33,684 bases of DNA from G020348385 sp964580235 (GTDB taxonomy: Bacteria; Acidobacteriota; Aminicenantia; Aminicenantales; Aminicenantaceae): positions 1-33,684 of the forward strand of contig CAZOJY010000025.1 in the NCBI GenBank assembly GCA_964580235.1, in the 5' to 3' direction. Both the position numbers and the translations under genes were made by a program. The notes under the pieces are model-generated. The model searched no databases. It was not told where the DNA came from and saw only the letters and a program-made list of their open reading frames with translations. Positions 14,252 to 21,484 of the stretch are shown here, piece after piece; positions within the stretch are counted from its first letter, which is position 1; each line of letters opens with the position of its first letter.

Positions 14252-16102
14252 ATGTCAAAGCCAAGACAGAAAAGACAAACGAGGAGAAAATTTTTAAAGA
14301 CAATCGGGACTGCGAGTGTGTCTGCGGGTTCATTGTCCATGCTATCCAGCCTTGGTCTGATTCATTGTTCCTCAGAAAAGAAACAGAAACCTAATGTGAT
14401 CCTGATCATGACGGACGATCAGGGATATGGGGACATCGGAGCCCACGGCAGCCCTTATGTTAAAACCCCAACTCTGGATCGATTGTATGAAGAAAGTGTG
14501 CGGCTGACCAATTTTCACGTTGATCCCTGCTGCGCACCCACGCGTGCTTCTCTATTAACGGGGCAATATTCGGCCCGATCAGGCGTTTGGCATACTATTG
14601 GGGGCAGATCGCTTCTGCGGAAAAACAAAGTTACGATGGCTGATGTTTTCCGATCCGGAGGCTACAAGACGGCCATATTCGGAAAGTGGCATCTGGGAGA
14701 CAACTATCCCTTCAGGCCGCAGGATCGGGGATTCGAAGAAACACTGGTTCACGGCAGCGGTGTTGTCGGGAACAAATGGGATTATTGGGGAAACGATTAC
14801 TATAACGACACTTATTTTCGAAACGGAATACCGGAAAAATTTGAGGGATACTGCAACAGCGTTTGGTTTGATGAGGCCATCAAATTCATAACAAAAAACC
14901 GCCAAAATCTCTTTTTTTGTTTTCTCTCGACCAACATCCCTCATGCGCCTTTGCGTGTTGACGAACGGTATGCCGAACTCTATCGATCCCAGGTTTCTGA
15001 ACGGCTGGCCAAATACTACGGAATGATAGCCAAGTTTGATGAGGATCTGGAAAGGCTCTTGAAAAAACTCCAGGAATTAGAATTGGAAAAAAACACCATC
15101 CTCATCTTTTTGTCCGACAACGGTCCATGTCCCTGGTACGGAGGAATCAGGATCGATGATGACGGCTTTGTTGAAGAGGGCTACAGCGCAGGGATGCGCG
15201 GCGGAAAGATCTGGGGATATGAAAACGCCCATCGCGTGCCCTGTTTCATACGATGGCCTGCCGGCAGTATTAGAGGGGGAAAAAATGTCAAATTGCTCAC
15301 GGCCCACTTTGATCTTTTTCCGACTCTGATTGAAGCCTGTGGGCTAACCAAACCTCATGACGTGATATTCGATGGGACAAGCCTGATGCCTTTGCTTACG
15401 GGCCGGAAATCTCAATGGCCCGAACGAACGCTTTACGTGCACAACCAGCGGGTGGATTTTCCGGTAAAATACAAAGATTATCAGGTGCTGACCGAACGCT
15501 GGCGGCTCATCAAACGCGGCAGCGAAGAACTTTATGACATCAAGAGGGATCCTGGCCAGCGCAACGATGTGGCCGCTCAGTATCCGGAAGTTGTGAAAGC
15601 ACTGCATCAGAGATATGAAGAATGGTGGGAAGATATTTCTCGCAATTTTAACACATACGACGAGATCATCATCGGTTCAGATAGAGAAAATCCCGCCACG
15701 CTCTACTCGCATGACGCACACAGCAAAACTACGGACAAAATATGGGTGATAAATGTCGCCAAAGACGGCAAATATGGATTTAGACTTTTCCGCTGGCCAG
15801 AGGCGGCGGATAAACGCATTGCGGAAGATAAAGAAGGCGTATTAGATTTTGCCGCAGATCAAGCCCACTTGTGGATCGGAAATATCCAATCTGAAGTCAA
15901 GCTAGCTCTCGATATGAAATTTGCAGAAGTCGCCGTTCATCTGAAAGCCGGAACGACCTGCCTGCAGGCCTGGTTTAGCGAAAATAAATCGGGCAAAAAC
16001 ATGGCTGCCGATTTTGTTTATGTCGAACGTCTCGGTCCTGCAGATCCGGCTGCAGCCGGTAAATACAGTGCAACCGATCCGGATCAAATGTTAAAAAAAT
16101 AA
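14252..16102 (+). CDS. Cys-type arylsulfatase with C-terminal extension, Tat substrate
   Basis: This 616-residue S1 sulfatase has a Tat signal (KRQTRRKFLKTIGTASVS). The catalytic signature PCCAPTRASLLTG makes Cys94 the formylglycine precursor (C-A-P-T-R); Cys93 is an extra neighbour. Metal-binding residues appear in IMTDDQGYGD (Asp55, Asp56) and SDNG (288-291). GKWHLGD (144-150), IPHAP (His231) and Lys319 in RGGKIWGYENAHRVP complete the usual set. After the conserved core (~480 residues) there is an extra ~130-residue beta-rich tail (YGFRLFRWPEAADKR, then VKLALDMKFAEVAVHL), absent from the shorter sulfatase at 4581; similar tails are known in Planctomycetes-type sulfatases. No good ribosome site precedes the ATG, but the Tat signal supports this start. 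It is divergent from the Gfo/Idh cluster and probably shares its inducer. Confidence 0.93.
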   Translation: MSKPRQKRQTRRKFLKTIGTASVSAGSLSMLSSLGLIHCSSEKKQKPNVILIMTDDQGYGDIGAHGSPYVKTPTLDRLYEESVRLTNFHVDPCCAPTRASLLTGQYSARSGVWHTIGGRSLLRKNKVTMADVFRSGGYKTAIFGKWHLGDNYPFRPQDRGFEETLVHGSGVVGNKWDYWGNDYYNDTYFRNGIPEKFEGYCNSVWFDEAIKFITKNRQNLFFCFLSTNIPHAPLRVDERYAELYRSQVSERLAKYYGMIAKFDEDLERLLKKLQELELEKNTILIFLSDNGPCPWYGGIRIDDDGFVEEGYSAGMRGGKIWGYENAHRVPCFIRWPAGSIRGGKNVKLLTAHFDLFPTLIEACGLTKPHDVIFDGTSLMPLLTGRKSQWPERTLYVHNQRVDFPVKYKDYQVLTERWRLIKRGSEELYDIKRDPGQRNDVAAQYPEVVKALHQRYEEWWEDISRNFNTYDEIIIGSDRENPATLYSHDAHSKTTDKIWVINVAKDGKYGFRLFRWPEAADKRIAEDKEGVLDFAADQAHLWIGNIQSEVKLALDMKFAEVAVHLKAGTTCLQAWFSENKSGKNMAADFVYVERLGPADPAAAGKYSATDPDQMLKK

Positions 16103-16124
16103 CAGGCTGCCCCTTCCTCGACTG

Positions 16125-18401
16125 TCAGGAATCAGATGGACCTGGCGGCATGTTCTCCATCAGATATCTCGTCAGCAGACTGAAGAGATGCCTTGTCGTG
16201 TTTTTTCCTTCGGATATGCCATGGGTCCGGTTGGGATAGGACATCATGGTGAAATGCTTATTGTGTTTTACCAGCTCGTTCACAAGCCGTTCAAAACTCT
16301 GGTAATGGACATTGTCATCACCAGTTCCATGGACTATCAGGAGGTTTCCCTCCAGCCGGTGGGCGTGCGTGATCGGAGACCCGCCAGTGTAACCCGCTTC
16401 ATTGTCATCGGGAAGACCCATATACCGCTCCTGATAGATCGTGTCGTACAGCCGTTGGTCGCTCACAAAAGCGATGGCCATAGCCGTGCTGTAAAGTTCG
16501 GGGTAGCGGAAGATCATATTCAAACTCATCTGCCCGCCGCCGCTCCATCCCCAGATACCGATCCTTTTGGAATCGATGTACGAACGATCTTTGAGCATCT
16601 GGCGTAAGGCTGCAGCCTGATCCTTGCAGGCCAGAATACCGACTTGTCGGTAGATGCTCTTTCGCCAGGCCCGACCGCGAGGTACGTTCGTTCCTCTGTT
16701 ATCCAGACTGGCCACGATGTAGCCCTTTTGGGTCAGCATCAAATGCCAGAGATAATTCCTTCCGCCCCAGCTATCGCGGACCGTGGAACCGGCCGGCTCC
16801 CCGTAAATGTAGAAAAGCAGAGGGTATTTTTTTTGCGGGTTGAAGTCAGGCGGCTTCATCATCCAGCCGTCGAGCTTCACGCCGCCGACATCTGTGCGGA
16901 AAAACTCAGATTCTCCTTTGGCTAATCTCCTGATTTTGCTGCGCAGTTCATCATTGCTCGAAAGCATGCGAACAGTCCGGTGTTCAGGAATGGTGACAAG
17001 CTCGACATGGGGAGGGTCACCAAAGAAGCTCCATGTGTGAATGGCCCAGCTGGCGTCTGGGGAAATCTGATAGCCGTGTGATCCGCCTGCCCCATCCGGA
17101 GTGACACGATCGATCTTGACTTTTCCGTCCAATCTTGCCCGGTACAAAAACCGCTGTGTGGGATTGTCAGGACTCGCTGTAAAGTAGGCCCAACCCTTTT
17201 TTTCATCCACAGATACTAATCCGATAACATCATAATTCCCTGGGGTTAACAGCTCCACTCGGCCGGTTTCCCGCTCGACTTTGTAAAGGTGCTCCCAGCC
17301 GTCCCTTTCGCTCAGCCAGAGGAAAGCACGGCCATCTTTGATCCAGTGAATGTCTTGAACATTCACCCAGGCTTTATCTTTCTCCGTCAAGATAGTTCGA
17401 AATCTGCCAGTGCGAATGTCTCCCAGGATCACATGATCTGTGTTCTGCAGACGATTCAGCCACTGAAATACGATTTCCCTATTGGACAGGGCCCATTCCA
17501 TCCTGGCGATGTAATAATCCCTGGAATTTCTTCCTGATGGGTCAAACCAAACAGGTTCTCCTCCTCCTGCATCAACCACGCCGATTCGGCAGGCAGAATT
17601 GGTTGTTCCCACTTTGGCATGCCGGAAGGTGATAATTCGGGGATAAAGTGTGTCCGTGTTGTTGATCATATGGAACTCGCCGACTCCGCTGCTGTCGAAG
17701 TTCCAAAAGGCAATGTGCCGGCCGTCAGGGCTCCACCGGAATCCGTCGCGGACGCCGAATTCTTCTTCATACGTCCAGTCCGATGTTCCGTTGATGATGG
17801 TTTCCGATCCATCAAAGGTCATTTGCAAAATTCGCCCGCTTTTCAGATTTTCGACATATATATTGTTTTTGGCCACATAAGCCAAACGGCTTCCATCCGG
17901 CGAAAATTTGGCGAACATCAAAGTAGAAGGCTCTGCCTGCCCTCCGAGCCGGCGCAATTTATTGGCCGCCAAATCCAACACCCAGTAATCTCCCCTTGTG
18001 TTCCGCCGCCAAACCCTCTGAGTGTTGGTGAATATCAGCAGCTTTTTTCCATCCTGCGACCAAGAGTAATCATTTATTGCCAGCGCTTCCGAACTTCCAG
18101 AAGGCACAAGATGCGCGGCCGGCACAAGAATCTCCCTGCGACCGGTCGCCGGATCATGCTTCACAATATCCCTGGCTCTATCCACCGTGGCGGAGGGTTC
18201 TAGACTCGTATACCCGGAGCCATCGGCCAGCCACCGAATTCGCCCCAGCCGCTCCGTGGAAAATTCCCGCTCCAAAAAGATCCGATCCAGAGTCAAAAGG
18301 GAGCGGTCTTCCTGACTCCCTTCAGACGAAATTCCAGAGCGGGCCAGGACGATCACAACGGCCAATGGCAAAAGAAATAAACGCTGTGTTATCTTCTTCA
18401 T
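16125..18401 (-). CDS. Secreted dipeptidyl peptidase IV-family serine peptidase (S9B)
   Basis: The start is placed at the ATG at 18401, which has GGAGAG six bases upstream and opens into a signal peptide (MKKITQRLFLLPLAVVIVLA); a longer frame begins 19 codons earlier. The 758-residue protein has an N-terminal beta-propeller and a C-terminal alpha/beta hydrolase. DWTYEEEFG carries the double Glu that anchors the substrate amino terminus (about residues 212-213), a specific mark of DPP-IV. The nucleophile is Ser620 in GWSGGG, with Asp695 in HGTGDDNVH and His727 in RTHGI. It would release X-Pro or X-Ala dipeptides in the periplasm or outside the cell. Its stop lies 22 bases from the stop of the sulfatase gene, convergent. 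It is divergent from the propeller operon. Confidence 0.95.
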   Translation of the reverse strand: MKKITQRLFLLPLAVVIVLARSGISSEGSQEDRSLLTLDRIFLEREFSTERLGRIRWLADGSGYTSLEPSATVDRARDIVKHDPATGRREILVPAAHLVPSGSSEALAINDYSWSQDGKKLLIFTNTQRVWRRNTRGDYWVLDLAANKLRRLGGQAEPSTLMFAKFSPDGSRLAYVAKNNIYVENLKSGRILQMTFDGSETIINGTSDWTYEEEFGVRDGFRWSPDGRHIAFWNFDSSGVGEFHMINNTDTLYPRIITFRHAKVGTTNSACRIGVVDAGGGEPVWFDPSGRNSRDYYIARMEWALSNREIVFQWLNRLQNTDHVILGDIRTGRFRTILTEKDKAWVNVQDIHWIKDGRAFLWLSERDGWEHLYKVERETGRVELLTPGNYDVIGLVSVDEKKGWAYFTASPDNPTQRFLYRARLDGKVKIDRVTPDGAGGSHGYQISPDASWAIHTWSFFGDPPHVELVTIPEHRTVRMLSSNDELRSKIRRLAKGESEFFRTDVGGVKLDGWMMKPPDFNPQKKYPLLFYIYGEPAGSTVRDSWGGRNYLWHLMLTQKGYIVASLDNRGTNVPRGRAWRKSIYRQVGILACKDQAAALRQMLKDRSYIDSKRIGIWGWSGGGQMSLNMIFRYPELYSTAMAIAFVSDQRLYDTIYQERYMGLPDDNEAGYTGGSPITHAHRLEGNLLIVHGTGDDNVHYQSFERLVNELVKHNKHFTMMSYPNRTHGISEGKNTTRHLFSLLTRYLMENMPPGPSDS

Positions 18402-18448
18402 TTTTTCTCTCCGATTGAGGATAAAGCTATAAATTGAACTCAATCCTG

Positions 18449-18477
18449 GTTCTAACACAGCTCGGACAGGTTGTCAA
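18449..18477 (-). promoter_or_regulatory. Promoter of the DPP-IV gene
   Basis: On the minus strand TTGACA (18477-18472) and TAGAAC (18454-18449) are separated by 17 bases. The predicted start near 18442 leaves a leader of about 40 bases before the ATG at 18401. Confidence 0.55.
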
Positions 18478-18508
18478 AACTCTGCTCTTTTTTTAACTGT
18501 AAACTCGT

Positions 18509-18536
18509 TTGCAAATCCATCCATCATGAGTATAAT
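18509..18536 (+). promoter_or_regulatory. Promoter of the twin beta-propeller operon
   Basis: TTGCAA (18509-18514) and a consensus TATAAT (18531-18536) are separated by 16 bases. Transcription would begin near 18543, about 100 bases before the ATG at 18644. Confidence 0.6.
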
Positions 18537-18550
18537 GAACACAAAACAGA

Positions 18551-18571
18551 TGGATAAATTGACTTTATCCA
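18551..18571 (+). promoter_or_regulatory. Perfect 8-bp stem with 5-base loop in the propeller operon leader
   Basis: TGGATAAA (18551-18558) and TTTATCCA (18564-18571) flank TTGAC. It begins about eight bases after the predicted transcription start, so it could be a 5'-end RNA hairpin (stabilising the mRNA) or a repressor operator just downstream of the promoter. No T-run follows, so it is not a simple terminator. Confidence 0.45.
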
Positions 18572-18643
18572 CACATGCAGCAATTTAGCCTGTGGAATGT
18601 TTTATTGTGGATATGCCGCAAAAAAAAAGGAGGGCTCAGACAA

Positions 18644-20005
18644 ATGCAGGATATCTCAAATTATCCAAGAAAGATATTCGTACTTCTCATCTTTTTGCTT
18701 CCAGTCTGTGTCGGAAGCCTTTGCGCAGAACAGAAGATTGTCAGCATGGAATCCCGCACATTTCCAAATCCGATTGTCTGGGATTCCAACTATACGGCCC
18801 TATTAGCTGCCTCTGACGGACGTGTCTATGTCGGTCTCAACCATCACGGATCGGGCGCATCGGTAGCCGTATACGATCCCAGAACAGATCACATAAGGCT
18901 TTTGGGGGATATGAACCGGATCACCGGCCAGGAAAATCTCCCGGTCGAACCACAGGCAAAGGTCCACACTCAGATTTGTGAAGGCCCAGATGGCAGAATT
19001 TATTTCGGCACACATCTCTCCGCCTTCTACGGTTTCGCCAAATTCACCGGCCCGGAGGCCTATCCCGGAGGCCATTGGATGGCCTATGACCCGGCCGCAG
19101 ACACTGTCACTGATCTGGGCACTGCTCTCAAGGGAAACGGACTTCTCACCATGACTATCGATCCCAAACGGGAAAGGCTGTACGCCCTCACCTACCCGCA
19201 GGCACACTTTTTGATCTATGATATCAAAGCACACAGAACGACCGATATGGGGCAGGTCCAAAACTGGGATGCCATAAGCCGCACTTTAGCCGTTGACGAC
19301 CAGGGACGGGTCTACGGCTGCTGGGGACAGGGCAGAATCTGGCGGTATGATCCAGAGAAAAATACTATCAGAAACCTTCAGGTTCAGCTCCCTCAACGAG
19401 AAGTGGGCGTTCCCATTCACCGCGCCTACTGGGAAACGGAACAGACATTCACGGCAGTGGCTCAATCTCAAGACCATAAACTGATCTACTTCCTGGAGAC
19501 AGGGAGCTCCTACCTGGTCGAATACGATCCTCATAGGGGTCCTGAGGGCAAGATGAGTTTTCTCGACCAGATCTGTGCCGACCGTTACAGAGACAAGCGC
19601 GATGTGCCTTATGCCATGATATCTTTCTGCCGCGGCAGGGATAATATCATCTATTATGCCTGCAACTCCGCCACTTCCGATGAAGAAGGAAGTCCGTACT
19701 GGGGGGGAGGCATGTCGGCGGCCTTGGTCACCTATGATCTCAGCTCCGGTATACGGGAAGATAGAGGACTGATACGGGTTGAGGATGATTTGGTTGCCGT
19801 TCATCCCAATGCAGCCAGCGCTTCAACCGACGGCACCATTTATTTTGTGGCCCATGTTATTGAATCCAAAGGAGCGGGCCGTGAAATCTCGGGCACACCA
19901 TCTGATCTTGTTCTCGAGAAAGAGCCGGAACACAAAAAGCAATACCACGAGGGCTTAAGCTACACGTTACGACTTTTGATCTACCATCCCACAAAGGACA
20001 AATAG
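18644..20005 (+). CDS. Secreted beta-propeller protein of unknown function (first of tandem pair)
   Basis: The ATG at 18644 follows AAGGAGGG and leads, after a short basic region, into a signal peptide (KIFVLLIFLLPVCVGSLCA), so it is preferred to the longer frame from 18575. The 453-residue protein has repeated blade-like units with DGR(V/I)YxG strands: DGRVYVG, DGRIYFGT, DQGRVYGCW and DGTIYFVA, with partner strands ending in YDP (VAVYDPRTDH, WMAYDPAADT, WRYDPEKNT, LVEYDPHRG). This is the layout of a 6-8-bladed propeller like those of SMP-30, Vgb and PL22/PL24/PL25 lyases, but I see no diagnostic catalytic set. It is followed after 12 bases by a related gene. Secretion and nearby sulfatases suggest a glycan- or peptide-related extracellular role, which is inference. 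Confidence 0.8.
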   Translation: MQDISNYPRKIFVLLIFLLPVCVGSLCAEQKIVSMESRTFPNPIVWDSNYTALLAASDGRVYVGLNHHGSGASVAVYDPRTDHIRLLGDMNRITGQENLPVEPQAKVHTQICEGPDGRIYFGTHLSAFYGFAKFTGPEAYPGGHWMAYDPAADTVTDLGTALKGNGLLTMTIDPKRERLYALTYPQAHFLIYDIKAHRTTDMGQVQNWDAISRTLAVDDQGRVYGCWGQGRIWRYDPEKNTIRNLQVQLPQREVGVPIHRAYWETEQTFTAVAQSQDHKLIYFLETGSSYLVEYDPHRGPEGKMSFLDQICADRYRDKRDVPYAMISFCRGRDNIIYYACNSATSDEEGSPYWGGGMSAALVTYDLSSGIREDRGLIRVEDDLVAVHPNAASASTDGTIYFVAHVIESKGAGREISGTPSDLVLEKEPEHKKQYHEGLSYTLRLLIYHPTKDK

Positions 20006-20017
20006 GGAGGAACAGTC

Positions 20018-21271
20018 ATGCATAAAGAAACAAAGAACGTTTTGACTGTGGCAGTGCTGAGCGTTTTTTTATTGACGATTCCGCTGTCGAGCACTCTCCT
20101 CGGCCAGCAGACCAGGAATGTCTTTTCCAGGCCTTTGAGACTCGATCTCAGAATCCTTGGCCATCCTCCCCTGGATGTGATTCCACCCGGAGAATCCGCC
20201 ATCACCTCCCTCGTGATAGGGGCAGACGGCTGTCTCTACGGGGGGACCTCCGGCAAGCAGGCCCATCTCTTCAAGCTCGATCCGGCCTGGGGTCACGTCT
20301 TCCCTCTTGGCTACATTCCTGGGGAAGAAAGTATTGCCCACAGTCTGGCCGCCGCACCAGATGGATCCGTATTCATAGGGACTTCTCTTTTCAATAAGGG
20401 CCGAACAGATGAGAAGGGCCGGGATATTTTGGCACGCTACGCAGACTATCCCGGAGGGCACATCTATAAATTTAATTCAAAAGCAGAGCAGAAAAGCAGA
20501 AAAAGAATGCAAATTCCCAACCCTGACCGTCCCCTGCCCTATTTGAGTGATCTGGGAGCAGCAGTCAGAGGAGAGGGAATTGTCTGTCTCGTGATCGGAA
20601 ATCAGGAGCTCTATGGAATCACATTTCCGAACGGGCATTTTTTCGTCAAAGACCTTAGAACCGGACAGATTTCAGACAAAGGTAAAATCTGCGGCCCGCC
20701 GCTTAATGAAGAGCCTTTCCGCAGTATTCCTCACTGTCTTTTGGTCGACTCCAAAGAGCGAGTTTGGGGCGCGGGCGATTACGGCGTTTTGTTTCACTAT
20801 GACCCGGGAACTGGAAAAATCGTGCATCACCCAGACGTTCGCCTGCCATGCGAACTCGGCCGGGAGTTCATGGCTATCGTCGATGCCATGGTTTTGGGCC
20901 CTGATGGGCTCATTTACGGCGGAACGTCCGACGGTTATATCTTCCGGTTCAATCCTGAAAAAAACAAAATCACCAACCTGGGCAAACCTGTCATGCGAAG
21001 GCGCATCCGCGGTCTTGCCTTCAGCCTCGATGGGGATCTCTACGGCATGGGGGGGGAGCCGGGAGGAGCTGTGCGGCTTTTTGTCCTCCGCTCAGCAGAA
21101 GGGAGCTACGAGAACCTGGGTTTACTGGATGTCAACCGGTCTCCCTATTATGCTTGGTTGGCCTATGAGGCCGACTCGATGGTCACAGGAAAGGACGGCA
21201 CGATTTTCATCGGCGAGACCGGACGAATAGCCCATCTTTACCTTCTCTACCCATGGAAAAATGTAAGATGA
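20018..21271 (+). CDS. Secreted beta-propeller protein of unknown function (second of tandem pair)
   Basis: This 417-residue protein starts with a signal peptide (VLTVAVLSVFLLTIPLSSTL) and has a good ribosome site (GGGAGG) in the 12-base gap after the upstream gene, so the pair is an operon. Repeated blade units DGCLYGGTS, DGSVFIGTS, DGLIYGGTSDG, DGDLYGMGG and DGTIFIGETG, with strands such as FKLDP, FHYDPGTGK and FRFNPEKNK, indicate a propeller. It shares order and motifs with its upstream neighbour: a YPGGH segment (YADYPGGHIYKF here, EAYPGGHWMAYDP there), then LG(A/T)A(V/L)(R/K)G(E/N)G. The two are therefore paralogues from an old duplication, one longer than the other. Catalytic function, if any, is unknown. 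Confidence 0.8.
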   Translation: MHKETKNVLTVAVLSVFLLTIPLSSTLLGQQTRNVFSRPLRLDLRILGHPPLDVIPPGESAITSLVIGADGCLYGGTSGKQAHLFKLDPAWGHVFPLGYIPGEESIAHSLAAAPDGSVFIGTSLFNKGRTDEKGRDILARYADYPGGHIYKFNSKAEQKSRKRMQIPNPDRPLPYLSDLGAAVRGEGIVCLVIGNQELYGITFPNGHFFVKDLRTGQISDKGKICGPPLNEEPFRSIPHCLLVDSKERVWGAGDYGVLFHYDPGTGKIVHHPDVRLPCELGREFMAIVDAMVLGPDGLIYGGTSDGYIFRFNPEKNKITNLGKPVMRRRIRGLAFSLDGDLYGMGGEPGGAVRLFVLRSAEGSYENLGLLDVNRSPYYAWLAYEADSMVTGKDGTIFIGETGRIAHLYLLYPWKNVR

Positions 21272-21283
21272 TATTCTGTTAGC

Positions 21284-21347
21284 GATGTTCGTTCACATCA
21301 TCAGCTTTATCTTCAGTCACCGCGGAAGCAGCCATCGAACAAACATC
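21284..21347 (+). repeat. Spaced inverted repeat after the propeller operon
   Basis: GATGTTCGTTC (21284-21294) and GAACAAACATC (21337-21347) pair at 10 of 11 positions across a 42-base loop, just after the stop at 21271. It may fold at the mRNA 3' end; no T-run follows. The 213-base gap otherwise holds only the promoter of the next gene. Confidence 0.3.
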
Positions 21348-21416
21348 AATCGCCAATGCTAATTCGAAAATATCGTTTAAAAATTGGTAAGATCTCAGTA
21401 TGATGAACCGGCTCAT

Positions 21417-21444
21417 TTGAATCCTTTACCTGTTGTGTCATAAT
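21417..21444 (+). promoter_or_regulatory. Promoter of the GH63-DUF547 gene
   Basis: TTGAAT (21417-21422) and CATAAT (21439-21444) are separated by 16 bases, giving a start near 21451 and a leader of about 34 bases before the ATG at 21485. Confidence 0.5.
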
Positions 21445-21484
21445 AGTCCTGGAATTAACATAGTTATTAAAGAACAAAGGACCC

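Noticed and set aside
18575..18643. Longer N-terminus for the first propeller gene (start at 18575)
   Set aside because: It would precede the signal peptide with 23 residues and lacks a ribosome site; the ATG at 18644 has AAGGAGGG.
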